Shown here in pieces: positions 10,940 to 23,865 of a DNA stretch of 64,000 nucleotides (position 1 is the first letter of the stretch; the number at the start of each line of letters is the position of its first letter). Location: NCBI GenBank assembly GCA_947044365.1, contig OX345652.1:4743374-4807373 (forward strand), written 5' to 3'. The notes below the pieces were generated by a model that was given only the letters and a program-made list of their open reading frames with translations, did no database searches and had not been told where the DNA came from. This DNA is from Petrosia ficiformis. Lineage: Eukaryota; Porifera; Demospongiae; Haplosclerida; Petrosiidae. Position numbers and translations under genes: made by a program.

Positions 10940-13033
10940 ATGGCTGTTGTGCAGGATAATCCATTAAAGAAAGAGAAGGAATATGTTCATGATGTGTATT
11001 CTCAGATAGCTGATCATTTTAGTGACACAAGGTTTAAACCATGGCCTAGAATTGCAGAGTTTCTCACGTCTCTACCATCCGGTAGCTTGGTTGCTGATAT
11101 TGGTGGGTCAGTACGTGTGTATGGAGTTATGTACAATTTTATTTCACTAAATATATTATATGTATCATGTATGTAGTTACATAAGTACATACATTAATTT
11201 AGTGTAATAACATGTACATGTATGTAATTATATATACATGCATATAATATTTACATACATGTACATGCATGCATGTATATACTTACATACATGTATATAC
11301 TTACATACATGTATATACTTACATACATACGAACATTCATATGTACATACATACATAAATATATAAATACATACATACATGCATATATATGTATATATAT
11401 ATATATATACATATATATGTATACATACATTCATAACAGGTTGTGGTAATGGAAAATATCTAGGAGTTAACAAATCACTTTATATGCTGGGTTCAGACAT
11501 TTGTCCGAAACTGGTTGCCATAGCGAAAGGCAGAGGTCACGAGGTGATGACAACTGACTGTCTCTCTTTACCATATCGTTCAGGAATATTTGATGCAGGG
11601 ATCTGTATTGCTGTACTTCATCACATATCTACAGAAGAGAGGAGAGTGGAAGCTGTGAGGGAGATGGTGAGAGTTGTACGGCCAGGTGGACAAGTGTTGG
11701 TATATGTATGGGCAATGGAACAGAACAAGAAAAAGGTTTGTTGAGATTTCAGTTGAATATCTTTATTATGGATCTGAACTGGTTTTAATTATTGTAATTA
11801 GTACACACACACATGTATGTCCTCATTTCTAAGAAATTGAACAGCTTTGTACCTTGTGCAGTAATGCATTTTAATTGTAGGCTACTGAGTGCATGGTCAA
11901 CTAAAACAACACTAATGATTCTTTACAAAGAAATAATTTTGTTCATCCATATAATATTAGTTTTATTCATCTTACAATAGTTTGAAACTCAAGATGTGAT
12001 GGTACCTTGGCATCTACAACCTAGATATACAAGAGGATTTGAGGATGGGTGTGGTCATATTAGTAACACCAAGAAGAAGAGGAATAGAAAGAAAAAAGAA
12101 CGAATAGAAGAATCTGAAAATAATTCATCGCAAAATGGTATTGATCACACTCACTCAAATATTGATCATGCGACTTCTAGTGATCACACTCGCTCAAATA
12201 TTGATTATGTGACTTCTAGTGATCACACTCACTCAAATATTGATTATGTGACTTCTAGTGATCACACTCACTCAAATACTGATCACGTGACTTCTAGTGA
12301 TTACACTTACTCAAATATTGATCATGTGACTTCTAGTGATCACACTCACTCAAATATTGATCATGTGACATCTAGTGATCACACCCACTTAAATATTAAT
12401 CATGTGAGTTCTAGTGATCACACTCCCTCAAATATTGATCATGTGAGTTCTAGTGATCACACTCGGTCAAATATTGATCATGTAACTTCTAGTGATCACA
12501 CTCGCTCAAATATTGATCATATGACATCTGGTGATCACACTCACTCAAATATTGATCATGTGAGTTCTAGTGATCTCACTCGCTCAAATGTTGATGATGT
12601 GAGTTGTAGTGATAACACTCGCTCAAATGTTGATCATGTGACTTCTAGTGATCACATCCACTTAAATGTTGATCATGTGACTTCTAGTGATCACACCCAC
12701 TTAAATGTTGATCATGTGACTTCTAGTGATCACACCAAAATAAGTGTTGATCATGTGACTTCTAGTGATCACAGTCATCACACCCACTCAAATCATGTGT
12801 CTTCTAGTGATCAAACCCACTTGACAAGCCCTGATACTAAAGTACTTAATGATTCTAGTAAAGGTCGCTGTACTCAGTTGACAGATTTAGGCTATAAGAC
12901 ATACTATAGATATTATCATGTATTCTGTGATAAGGAATTGGTGAGAGTATGCGAGTGTGTGCCAAATGTGAGGGTAGTGGAACACTGGTATGATCACGAG
13001 AATTGGTGTATACTTTTAGAGAGAACTTACTAA
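10940..13033 (+). CDS. Trm9/ALKBH8-type tRNA (wobble uridine) methyltransferase with long internal repeat
   Basis: Exons: 10940-11102, 11440-11735, 11981-13033; 503 residues. The family methylates carboxymethyl-uridine at the wobble position of certain tRNAs using SAM. The N-terminal part (about 1-190) has the class I methyltransferase signature: [17 protein letters not shown], then [11 protein letters not shown] (SAM loop, spanning intron 1), [34 protein letters not shown], and [10 protein letters not shown]. The C-terminal strand pair (about 456-503, [13 protein letters not shown] ... [10 protein letters not shown]) matches the end of the ALKBH8 methyltransferase domain. Between them a lysine-rich stretch and about 17 copies of a 13-residue repeat replace the usual short loop. 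There is no AlkB or RRM domain, so it is Trm9/TRMT9B-like rather than full ALKBH8. The exon 1 donor is GTGGGT. Confidence 0.85.
12135..12832 (+). repeat. 39-bp coding minisatellite in the Trm9-like gene
   Basis: About 17 in-frame units encode variants of [13 protein letters not shown] (13 residues). The unit DNA contains two TGATCA palindromes, one in ATTGATCATG and one in AGTGATCACAC. Units differ mainly at H/R, I/V and T/S positions, and every unit keeps the frame. The block sits at about residues 205-437, between two folded parts of one catalytic domain. Confidence 0.9.
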
Positions 13034-13215
13034 TTTGATGTACCAGTGTATAGTTGTTACATTTTTATGTGTGTTGATTTGTGTATATATGATGAAATAT
13101 TGTTTATAATTATTAAGATATGTAATATATAGTTAGTACAAAAACATCATGAAAATGATTAAAATTAATATTGATAGCACAGAAATACAAGTACTGTCAT
13201 AATGATTACATCATT

Positions 13216-14235
13216 TTAAATATTATCTTCATTAATGAGAGGCACTGTATCATTTCTATCGCCATTAACAGAAACGGATTCCTGTAGGGTCTCTGGTTGA
13301 TCGCCATTAACAGAAATGGATTCCTGTAGGGTCTCTGGTTGTGTATTACCACCATATACTGGAGGTGGTAACTGAGAATGTGGATCATCTCTAGTGTAAA
13401 CTGGTAACTCGTTATTCCGTTTTCCATTCTCATCAGGATTGGCAGTGTAAGGAGGAGGGGCATCTATGACATCTTCTATTTCTGCACATCTTGATAGATA
13501 CATCTCTGTTATTCTCGCTAGTTTTTTTCGTTTATATCGAGACCAACAGATGCACAGTGAAACAAGAATTATAATAGTACAACCTATTATTGGTATCACT
13601 ACTCCTAAACCAATATATACCCTGAGAGAAAACAGAATTATTTATATCACACATTGTTACTATAAATAGAACTACTCGTTACTATAAACAACACACTGGA
13701 CTCTACTGAATACTCAGAGGATGAAGTATTGATATTACAGTATGTGATCCCAATATTTTATACTTAAAGTACATATATATAAATATCTTTAGGCTAATCC
13801 CATCACCTGAATTTATAGAAACAATATTTACATATCTTGTAATCGTTATGGTTATAGTTTTTCAATTTTATGATTAACATACCCAAATATAGGATTACAA
13901 CAAGTGTGTAGTTGCTGTCCTCCATCAAATTCTACACAGCATTTAGTCTTGAAAGAAGCATCGTTTTCACGAGGACACTCAATACCTTTTTCTTCACACT
14001 CGTCATTACTCACCACAGTCTGACAATACACTATATTGAACACATTCATAATATACATGTACATATACAACTGTATATATGTACATATAGCTGTACATAT
14101 GTACATACACATATATACATATACACACAGATGTATGTGATATATTACTATTACTAACAAAACCTTACCTAGTTTGTCAGTCAGTAGTACAGTAAAGTAT
14201 ATAAAGATCACTGGAAATATACAATGGATTCTCAT
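13216..14235 (-). CDS. Small single-pass membrane protein, cysteine-rich ectodomain, PY motifs
   Basis: Exons: 14169-14235, 13883-14030, 13216-13621; 206 residues. The product starts with a signal peptide (IFPVIFIYFTVLLTD). A short ectodomain follows with eight to nine cysteines (CEEKGIEC ... KCCVEF ... HTCC), then a membrane helix (VVIPIIGCTIIILVSLCIC) and a basic stop-transfer KRKK. The cytoplasmic tail has two proline-tyrosine motifs (PPPYT and PPPVY) that would bind WW domains such as those of Nedd4-type ligases. The tail contains a tandem 14-residue duplication, QPETLQESxSVNGD. The layout (signal, Cys-rich, TM, PPxY tail) resembles WBP1/VOPP1/Shisa-type adaptors, but I cannot name an orthologue. 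The intron 1 acceptor is chosen so that the frame joins through VYCQT. Confidence 0.75.
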
Positions 14236-14425
14236 CTTAAAATCTTCTCTCTGTAATTATGTAGCTCTGTCTTTCCTATATAACACTGAACTGGATAAAA
14301 GTGCACATATCATAGTACAATCATAATACCGTATGGTCAAAATTGCTCTAATTAAAAGTAACTTTTGTTTACATTATTAATAATAATTTTGAACAAAGAG
14401 GAAATAGTAGCACACACTTGGAAGA

Positions 14426-15506
<1,081 letters not shown>

Positions 15507-15879
15507 ACTATAGGTACATAGCCAGGTTCCCATTCTCATTTCCAGCAAAGGAATGGGGCCAAATTCAATTTTATGCAATGTCAAAATAATTATTTATTAA
15601 TAATTTTATTACTTTTAAGTACAAGTTGTAAAAAATTATGATACATTCCACCTGTGAAACATTGTGCTGTGAATATACTGGATGTGTTAAACAATATCTC
15701 ATTTACCATATGGAGATATCATCATTATGTAAAATTATTCTAGACAGTATTGTTGTTAGGATTGTAAATTAAATGATGAGAGTAGGCAAAACGAGTCTAA
15801 ATTGTGTTAAACTGTTCAATTTTGTTTCTCAATCATTTCATTAAATTAATATATATAAATAAATATTTGAGTATTGATG
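15507..15879. other. Intergenic, convergent UFM1/DNAJA3
   Basis: This is 373 bp between the UFM1 stop and the DNAJA3 stop. It is AT-rich, with likely 3' untranslated sequence from both sides. I see no further gene or repeat here. Confidence 0.6.
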
Positions 15880-18539
15880 TTAGTGGGTGTGGTTAGACCG
15901 ATCTTTTTCTTCATCAGTCCAAAAAACATCTTTTAATTTTTGGAGGAATCCTTTTTCTTGTTTGATAGGTTTGTTGCTGTCTTTGTTTCCATCCGTCTCC
16001 CCTCTGCCTACCAGCAAGAAGATAATATACCAGTATAAAGGAAAATACACATATATAATTGTGTGACTAAACTCACTAACAGGGACTGTTTACTGCAAAT
16101 AATTTCGCTAAAATGCTTACCTTCAATTGCTCAACATTCCACCATTTTGCATAGCAAGTAAATGAATTTTGATATCCAGGAAGATCTATTATTAATCTTC
16201 TTAGATACCAAATTATGCTGACTACCTCAGCAAAATGGCTGAATAGCGAGCGATTAAACTTATTTTGCGGAAAAAGGTCTATTTTTACAGATTTGATTAA
16301 TATATCCTGCCCCTGACCTGTTGTAATTCCATTAACACTTCCATTTAAATCTGTTTGTGTCTTTGCATATGCTGAAATTAAATCATGTTGCTCTGTTGTA
16401 AGATTTCTGAGAAAAAGGATGATTCGTAATAACTAAAATAGTGATGTGTTGTGAATACAGTTATGAAAAAAACAATTCTAATAACAGAATAATCAATTGA
16501 TAATTCATAATTGCAGAAAGTAATCTCAATTAATAGTGGGTGTGGTCTTACTTAGGTATCTTTATCCTTATATGGACATAATGATCACCAGACCCATAGC
16601 TACCAAGACGAGGAATGCCACGCCCAGATAACCTTATTCTGTGATGTGATTGAATACCACTTGGAATCTATATAGGACAACAGTGATGTAATATTGCATC
16701 ATCATACAGTGACCAATGAAATCACTTGTTAATGAGATCTAAATTCTGACTGTTGATTTCACATACCATAACATCCATTGCTCCATTGATACCTGGTGTA
16801 CGAATTCTACCTCCTAAAATAGCTTGAGTGAAACTAATAGCAATATCAGAATGTACATCGTATCCATCTCTTTGAAATGTATCACTATCCGCAACACGTA
16901 CTATGATATAAGCCTCTGTGTGAGCTACTGGTATTCTGAGAGTCTGTCCATCAGACACACCTGTATATGATTACTTTGTGAATGTGTTCTGAGGTATATA
17001 TGTAGATTTAAAACCAGGGGTTTGGAATAGTGAGCCAATTGCTGGACATTGTGGCCTATTTTCACCACTCTTGTCCTGCTCCCATGTCCTGCATGACTGA
17101 CTGTTCCCATACCATTGTTATTTGTTCATTTCGTACAGAAAGCCACTAGATAACTATTTTGCAAAACATAGTCACAATAATTATTATATAATGCTATTAT
17201 GAATTTATAGTTTCGGTAGTTGCCATAGTTACAATAATTAACCCTTTTCATACCTGCCGGTACTTGGACAGTAACTGTCTGTGTTCTAGTAGTAGTGCCA
17301 GTACCTCTACATTCCTTACAAGGTGTGGATATAATTCTTCCCTCGCCATGACAGTGACGACATGTTGATCTCATGTGAAATAGACCTGTATTAACCACTT
17401 CCTAGGAAAATAAATGTCTTATACTAGCTGTTCTTCTATCTATCTATCTATCCATGTATTCATACGTACATTCATCATCCATCTGTCTGTCAATCAATCC
17501 ATCCACCCATCCACCCATCCATCAGCCCACCCGCCCAACCAACCACCCATCCACCCATCCCTCTATTCATTCATTTCATTGATCTATCAATTTATCCATA
17601 CATAGATTCATCAATCATTCATATATTCATTTATTCATTTAATCCACAAACCTGTCCTGTTCCCTGACAGTATGGACATGTTTGAGTCTTGGTACCTGGT
17701 TCTCCACCTCCTCCTCCACACCTCTCACACATTGCTTGTACTCTCATTGATAAATCTTTTGTACAGCCCTTCACAGCTTCCATGAATGTTAGATTGACAG
17801 ACAGCTGTTGCGAAGGTCCTCCAAATTCCTGACCAAACATAGAACCCAAATCTTTAAAGTCACCTCCAAAGAACTGTCGAAATATCTCTTCAGCTCTCAT
17901 AGTAGTAAAAGAGGTACCTCCTCCGTGAGTACTAGATGAAAACTCTGAGAAACCAGAATAGTCATATGCCTGACGTTTCTGTTGATCACTCAATACCTAA
18001 AGACAAAGACACACAAATAGACAAATAGATAGATTAATACTCCAACTAAACACAGCAAATTCATCACCTCATATGCTTCACCAATTTTTGTGAACTTCTT
18101 TGCAGTTTCAGAATCTCCTTTGTTACGATCTGGATGATACTTTTTAGCAAGCTAAAATATGACAATCATTATTTCACAAATCACGATATATATTTTTCTT
18201 CTCTCTTTTTTCGTTCCCTCTCTCGATCTCTCTCCCTCTCTATCATCACCTCATAGTATGCCTTTTTAATTTCTTCCTGACTTGCATTTCGAGGGACACC
18301 CAAAACTTTATAATAATCTTCTTTAAATCTTGTAGCTACAATTTAGTATCAATTATTATTCAATGATATTCATTACTCTTACCATCCATATGGACACATC
18401 TTAACAAGCTCCCAGCAGTCCCTAATCTTGTATGATCATGTTTCGGTGTGATCACTGTTCTCTCAATTATACCATGTGGTAGTTGTGTAGGATTACGTAA
18501 TAATTGTATAGCGCTAATTAATCTATAAGATCGTCTCAT
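15880..18539 (-). CDS. DNAJA3: Mitochondrial type I J-domain co-chaperone
   Basis: Exons: 18383-18539, 18250-18335, 18068-18151, 17652-17996, 17254-17401, 16767-16960, 16552-16667, 16318-16406, 15880-16007; 448 residues. It stimulates mitochondrial Hsp70 and hands it unfolded clients. The first 55 residues are rich in R, S and T and nearly free of acid, as expected of a presequence. The J domain follows ([16 protein letters not shown] in [11 protein letters not shown]), then a G/F-like linker. The cysteine-rich zinc domain has all four CXXCXGXG units ([32 protein letters not shown]). The C-terminal substrate domain contains [12 protein letters not shown] and [19 protein letters not shown]. 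The last exon ends in [12 protein letters not shown], the DNAJA3-specific tail. Intron 8 holds an inverted repeat element. Confidence 0.95.
16092..16275. mobile_element. Imperfect inverted-repeat (MITE-like) element in DNAJA3 intron
   Basis: The left part (TTTCGCTAAAATGC; CCATTTTGCATAGCAAG; GATATCCAGGAAGAT) pairs with the right part (ATCTTCTTAGATACC; GCAAAATGG; GAGCGATTAAACTTATTTTG) in reverse complement with mismatches. There is no coding capacity. A similar CCATTTTG/CAAAATGG-ended element is at 41795-41901. Confidence 0.45.
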
Positions 18540-18963
18540 TATACTATAGTGGATAATGTCAAGGGCTCATTATGAAAACATGGGTCCTGATACTAAATAT
18601 TCAAAACTGGACCCCTCAAGTCCTATTCAATACTGGGTCCAGATTACTGATATGTAGTTTATACTTGTACTTCAATACCAGACCCTATAAACATCCATTA
18701 CCATATATACAACTCATTAACAAACATGCATAATCTACCATCATTTCTATATTGTAACACATAATATAAATATAGATCACTGTTCATTCCAGCTGATATA
18801 ATATACACAGAACAGCATTAGTAAAGGATACACTCACTCTCTTCCAGACTTCCACGCTTTTAGGTACATGTTCTAATTATCAGTAATTATAAGTTTAAAA
18901 AATTACACAATTTACATTGCAAAAATTTTTTCATTAATAAATAAAATTTTTAAAATGACTATA
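18540..18963. other. Intergenic, DNAJA3 upstream / UFSP2 downstream
   Basis: This is 424 bp of AT-rich DNA between two genes transcribed in the same direction. It must hold the DNAJA3 promoter and the UFSP2 3' end. I see no exon and no clear repeat. Confidence 0.5.
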
Positions 18964-21486
18964 TTATATTTCCTGTGGTTTCAGTGGCATACACATATTG
19001 TAGCTAGCCTGTAAAATATAAGAATTGTGAACATAATAATTAATGAATGTAATTTGTTTTCTCACAAACCGTTTTGTCCCAAAAAGTAACAGATTTCCAA
19101 CCACACCACTAGAATAATATATAAATAAATAATTATAATAAATAAATCCCACTAGTAGAATTTATATAATAATATTATATGTAATACACAAGCAATGTAT
19201 ATCCCATATATACCACCTGCTGGTGTTGAGTGGATGATAGAGAAGTTATTGTTAGGATTGATTAACCCTCCTAAAGTTATATTAGCAATGAAGTCCACAG
19301 ACAAAGGCAGTGTGGCGTAGTGGTTAGAGCTTGAGCCTCCTGATCAAAAGTCAGTGGTTCGAGTTCAGCTACGGTCAGGTTGTCTCATGAAAAAAGAGAG
19401 TGTCTATTTTTCTGCAGGACTTCATTGCTAATGTATATGGATATATACTGCCCCTTGGCCCTAGAGGATTGTATCCATATAAACCCAGGTGGAATATACA
19501 CCTCCTAATTATGGCTTATATTACCTTCCCAAGAACCAGTCTCAACTCTTCAGGCCCTATGTAATGTGGGTCCAGAATAAGAAACCTAGAAGATGAATAA
19601 TAATCACATGACAACCAGGAGGTACTCATTTTGTTCCCACTCGTAGCATGTGACATTTGATTCTCAGTTATTTTATAGTAACATACTTGATAGATCCAAT
19701 ATCTTGATTATAATCCACTCCAAGTATTGTGTGAGCCAATACACCACCTCCTGTATTAATTACATTAGTCATGTGACCATCATGTGACCCCAGACACACC
19801 TACCAATCATTACAGGAGTACCCTGTGTTTGAAAATGTCTTAATAAAATCTGACCTACACCAAACATTTCTCCTCCACTAGGACACTGGTGTATTCTACA
19901 ATCAATCTATGATATTTTAAAATCATATTTATTGTAATAAACACATCAATAGATAGTCTCCATATATAGGTGCTGTATATTATTGTACTATTTAGAGACA
20001 GATGTCTCGACTCCATTATCCAAATGTATATAAGTCAGATCATGCATCCCACTGTTGTACGTATTACTAATAAGTTTCTAACAGAAGCTATTAATATTAT
20101 CAGTTATAATGTTCTATGTAGCTTTGCTTACCTGTAATAGCTGATTCAAAACTGTACTGACTTCAAATGAACCTATCCATTCCTTTGAACCAACAAATGA
20201 TTTCTATTTATAATGGATGATTGGATGAATGAATGGATGACTGAATTGATGGATGGATGAATGGATGGATGGATGGATGATTGAATGGATGGATGGATGG
20301 ATGGATGGATGAATGGATGGATGGATGGATGGATGGATGGATGGATGGATGGATGAATGGATGGATGGTTGGATGGATAGATGGATGGATGAATGCATTC
20401 ATAAAAATAGATGAATGGATGATGGAAGGATGAATCACCTGCTTGTCTCCGCAGTCCACTAAAGCTTGTTGTATTTCTAAATGTGTTGGTATAGTCTTCC
20501 CAGTATATCCTTGGAAAAAAAACCAAGACCACAATGTCTGCAATGAACGATAGGCACATCCCCAATCCTGAAACATGGGAACAAGTCCACACGGAACTAT
20601 AATGTATCTAAATACTAACTTACGTACTTTGTCATTAAATCCATCTTGCATATAGTGATGATATGAGTAACTACCTGTTACCATAGCAACCACACTACCA
20701 GGAGCTGTATTGATAATTATTAACTACAATACATAATATTATAATACAGTTTGTACCTATTTGTAAAGGCAGTCCATCATGAGGATTAATTAAAGATATA
20801 CTCGTATTATCAAAGGATTGAAGATTAGTTTTTCGAAGGTATGGTTGACCACGAGAGAGACAAAACGCTTCATGAAGATCCTCTCTGATTGGAAGAAGAT
20901 TAGAATCAGTTAGGGGTTTACTCTTCATAGGTATATCAGGATAGATGATGGTAACTGGTACATGTTGATTAGGAAGAGAGTAATGATGAACAGAGACACT
21001 GCATATTGTATTACTATACTGTAGAATAAAGATTAATAGTTAATTAACTATAATATTAATTAACTAATGGTTTTAATAGTGTAATAATAATTATTAATAA
21101 TATTTAATAATATTTAATGATTCATTTATATTTCATTATCTCAACACAGACAAACACACACACCTTCATTCTTTCTGCTATCATATCAAGTTGATATAAT
21201 GCTTGGTCCTTCATCATTTTAGCAATTGTCCTCATTCCCATACTGGTATGAAATATTCCAATAACATCGAGAGGAACAGGTAGTGTTATAATAGAAGAGA
21301 TTGGTGTAAGTGTGACAACAGGAGGACATGTTAATGAAGAAGGTATGACTGACTGAAGAATCTCGACAGCAATAGGTGACTAGAATATTAGACAATATAT
21401 ATGAATAATGAACACTAGTATATGTATATACACACATACGTACGTACGTACGTTTGTACATACACACATACATGTACATACAATCA

Positions 21487-21520
<34 letters not shown>

Positions 21521-21697
21521 CATATATACATACATACATACATACATTCATACATATATACATATATACATACATATATACATACATACATACATACATA
21601 CATACATACATACATACAACATACACACACACATACATACATACATACATATATACATGTATACATATATACATACATACATATATACACACACACA

Positions 21698-21731
<34 letters not shown>

Positions 21732-22937
21732 CATACATGTGTACATACATACATACATACATACATACATACATACATACCTTTATATCTGATAGCGTTC
21801 CAATATTTGATCCCTCCCCTTTTATTTTGTCTAATATAATTTGATGATGAGGTAACCAGAGACTACAGTGTTTAATAATATCTCTTAATTTAGACATGTA
21901 ATCATTAATGACTATTGCTACAGAGGATATAAATAGATAGATAGATAAACATTATCGTATGTATAATTATTATAACTATGTATATATGTATGTATATATG
22001 TATGTACGTATGTATGTATGTATATATGTATGTGTGTATGTATGTGTGTGTGTATGTACATGTATGTATGTATGTATGTATGTATGTATGTATGTATGTA
22101 TGTATGTATATATGTATATATGTATGTATGTAGGTATGTATGTATATATGTATATATTTCAAAACCTCTCATAGAGTTAGATAATGATGTCCTTATTATG
22201 TTTCCATATTTGTATGTATATAAGTAACTATGTATGTATATATGTATATACGTATGTTTGTGACTATACATGTATTAATGCTTACAGTTATAATTTCTCG
22301 CTGGAAGATGTAATTCTAATGTTGCTTGTAGCTGAAGTGTAACTGTTTTCTTGTGAATGTGTCCTTTTATGGAAGTGCTATTATCAGCATTTAATAGATG
22401 TAGGTGTCCATTATCTTTGTTTCTATGGTAACAGGATATCTTGTTGGAGTCTTTGAACAGAAATGTAATTAATTGAAGATTTTGCTGCAATTAAAATATC
22501 ACATGATTATCACATGACCTAATGTAGCATCACTTACATTTAGTTTATAAATATTCGCTAATTTAGATTGAAAAATTTTAACCCCATCATCACTTAATTC
22601 TTTTTCAATCCTTATCCATATACCAATCAAATTCGTTCCCGCTGGATAATGTCGACACACAAAATCAAATCCAATTTTAACATTAGGGAGACAAAACTTC
22701 TGTCCTTCAATGATGACATGTTCATCCTCAGAGTCACGTGAGCACAGACCAAGTACAACAATGGTGTCTTTGTTATCATAAGATGTCAAACCCACAATAA
22801 ATCCACTTGACTTGTTACCACAACTTTCAAACTGTAAATAATAAAATACTAATAATGAAATATAATAATTGTTAATAAATTACAAAATTTAATAAACAAT
22901 AACTAACATTTTTAGAATCCAGTATAATAGCATCCAT
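18964..22937 (-). CDS. UFSP2: UFM1-specific cysteine protease 2
   Basis: Exons: 22908-22937, 22538-22831, 22286-22484, 21781-21917, 21164-21379, 20757-21018, 20628-20704, 20439-20567, 20132-20203, 19804-19906, 19687-19750, 19525-19585, 19070-19108, 18964-19008; 575 residues. UFSP2 processes the UFM1 precursor and removes UFM1 from conjugates. The C-terminal papain-like domain is well conserved: YHHYMQDG, then [16 protein letters not shown] with the catalytic cysteine, [54 protein letters not shown], and LILDPHYIG with the catalytic Asp and His. It ends [23 protein letters not shown]. The N-terminal half is a divergent MPN-like region typical of UFSP2 (UFSP1 lacks it). Introns hold CATA and ATGG microsatellites and a tRNA-like element. 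Its target UFM1 is 3.5 kb away. The start is 60 bp from that of TXNDC9. Confidence 0.95.
19282..19431 (+). mobile_element. tRNA-like SINE with 15-bp terminal inverted repeats, copy 1
   Basis: This is a 150-bp element in UFSP2 intron 12, antisense to the gene. It begins TTAGCAATGAAGTCC and ends with the exact reverse complement, GGACTTCATTGCTAA. Inside are an A box, TGGCGTAGTGG (19313-19323), and a B box, GGTTCGAGTTC (19356-19366), at tRNA-like spacing, which together would make a Pol III promoter. There is no A-rich tail and no obvious target-site duplication. The second copy is at 60967-61116. Confidence 0.75.
20208..20400. repeat. ATGG/GGAT tetranucleotide array in UFSP2 intron 8
   Basis: Nearly uninterrupted ATGG units occur with a few GAAT variants. 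The array lies between exon 9 (ending at 20203) and exon 8 (beginning at 20439). It creates [15 protein letters not shown] open frames on the minus strand that are not genes. Confidence 0.85.
21421..22170. repeat. CATA arrays flanking UFSP2 exon 4
   Basis: CATA/TACA tetranucleotide arrays fill intron 4 (about 21421-21780), and TATG arrays fill part of intron 3 (about 21957-22160). The right end of the first array runs into the donor of exon 4 (GTATGTATG at 21780 downwards), so the splice donor itself is part of the repeat. Confidence 0.85.
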
Positions 22938-22997
22938 TTTATATAAAAAGTGGGCGTGGTCATTCAAGACAAGCCCACAGTCCTTTGTTACCTGGAT
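22938..22997. promoter_or_regulatory. 60-bp bidirectional promoter region, UFSP2/TXNDC9
   Basis: The UFSP2 ATG (22937, minus) and the favoured TXNDC9 ATG (22998, plus) leave only 60 bp. This must hold both 5' untranslated ends, or transcription from each side starts inside the other gene. No TATA-like box stands out; the block is moderately GC-rich for this window (GTGGGCGTGGTC). Confidence 0.55.
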
Positions 22998-23704
22998 ATG
23001 GATCAATATGTTGAGAAGAGTGTGTTGAGCGCCACTAAAGTCATCGAAGAACAACTAGATGCTGAAATTGAGAAATTAGAACGTCTTGATGAAGATGATT
23101 TGGAAAAAATCAGACGAAAAAGAATACAACAGGTAAGGACCAAGCCTCACATATGTGTTTCCATGGTAACGTAATCCCCCTTGTGTAGATGAAACAAGCA
23201 GCTGCTCAGAAGCAAGAATGGATTAATAATGGACATGGTAAATATGAAGAATTACCAAGCGAGAAAGAATTCTTTGATATATGCAAGAAAAGTTATCGAG
23301 TTGTGTGTCATTTTTTCCGCGATACAACAATGAGGTGTAAAATCTTTGACAAACATCTCACCATTATTGCTCCGAAACATCTAGAGACAAGATTTGTGAA
23401 GATAAATGTAGAACGAGCCCCCTTCCTTTGTGATAGACTTAATATTCGTATTTTACCAACGATAGGAATTGTCGTCGACAGTAAAACAAAAGCTTTTATA
23501 AAAGGGTTTGATGACTTGGGAGGAGTGGATGATTTCTCTACAGAGATGTTAGAATGGAGATTAGGATGTTCGGATGCTATCACTTATTCTGGAAATCTTC
23601 TGGAACCTCCAAGTAATGGGCAGACCAAAGACAAGAGTTCTGTTCATCGTATTCAAAAGACGATCAAGGAGTCTCATTTAAGCAGTGATGAAGATGATGA
23701 TTAG
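22998..23704 (+). CDS. TXNDC9: Thioredoxin domain-containing protein 9 (PhLP3-type)
   Basis: Exons: 22998-23132, 23189-23704; 216 residues (vertebrate forms about 226). TXNDC9 is a phosducin-like co-factor of the CCT chaperonin acting on tubulin and actin folding. The N-terminal helix (KVIEEQLDAEIEKLERLDEDDLEKIR) is followed by QKQEWINNGHGKYEELPSEKEFF and the thioredoxin-fold core VCHFFRDTTMRCKIFDKHL, HLETRFVKINVERAPFLCDRL. As in the family, the redox CXXC is missing and only one cysteine remains (RCK). The C-terminal part has LEWRLGCSDAITYSGNLLEPP and an acidic tail SSDEDDD. I chose ATG 22998 because MDQYVEKSVLSATKVIEEQLD aligns with the family start; an in-frame ATG at 22950 would add 16 residues and reach almost to the UFSP2 start. 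Confidence 0.94.
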
Positions 23705-23865
23705 GGGTGTGGTTTAAAAATTATTTCTTTAATTATAATACTTAACACAAAATACACAATTTAAAATTATTATTATAAAACAAACAACATTTTTATTTTG
23801 ACAAAATACTTAATACAACACATAATAGTCTGGTTCCCAGATTTCATGTTTTGGTGTGAGGCTGA

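Noticed and set aside
12135..12832. CRISPR-like regular repeats
   Set aside because: The 39-bp units are contiguous with no unique spacers, they are in frame within a eukaryotic gene, and the host is an animal.
21219..22270. Overlapping frames of [17 protein letters not shown] type on both strands
   Set aside because: Products of CATA arrays in UFSP2 introns; only the short exon segments within them (21164-21379 and 21781-21917) are real.
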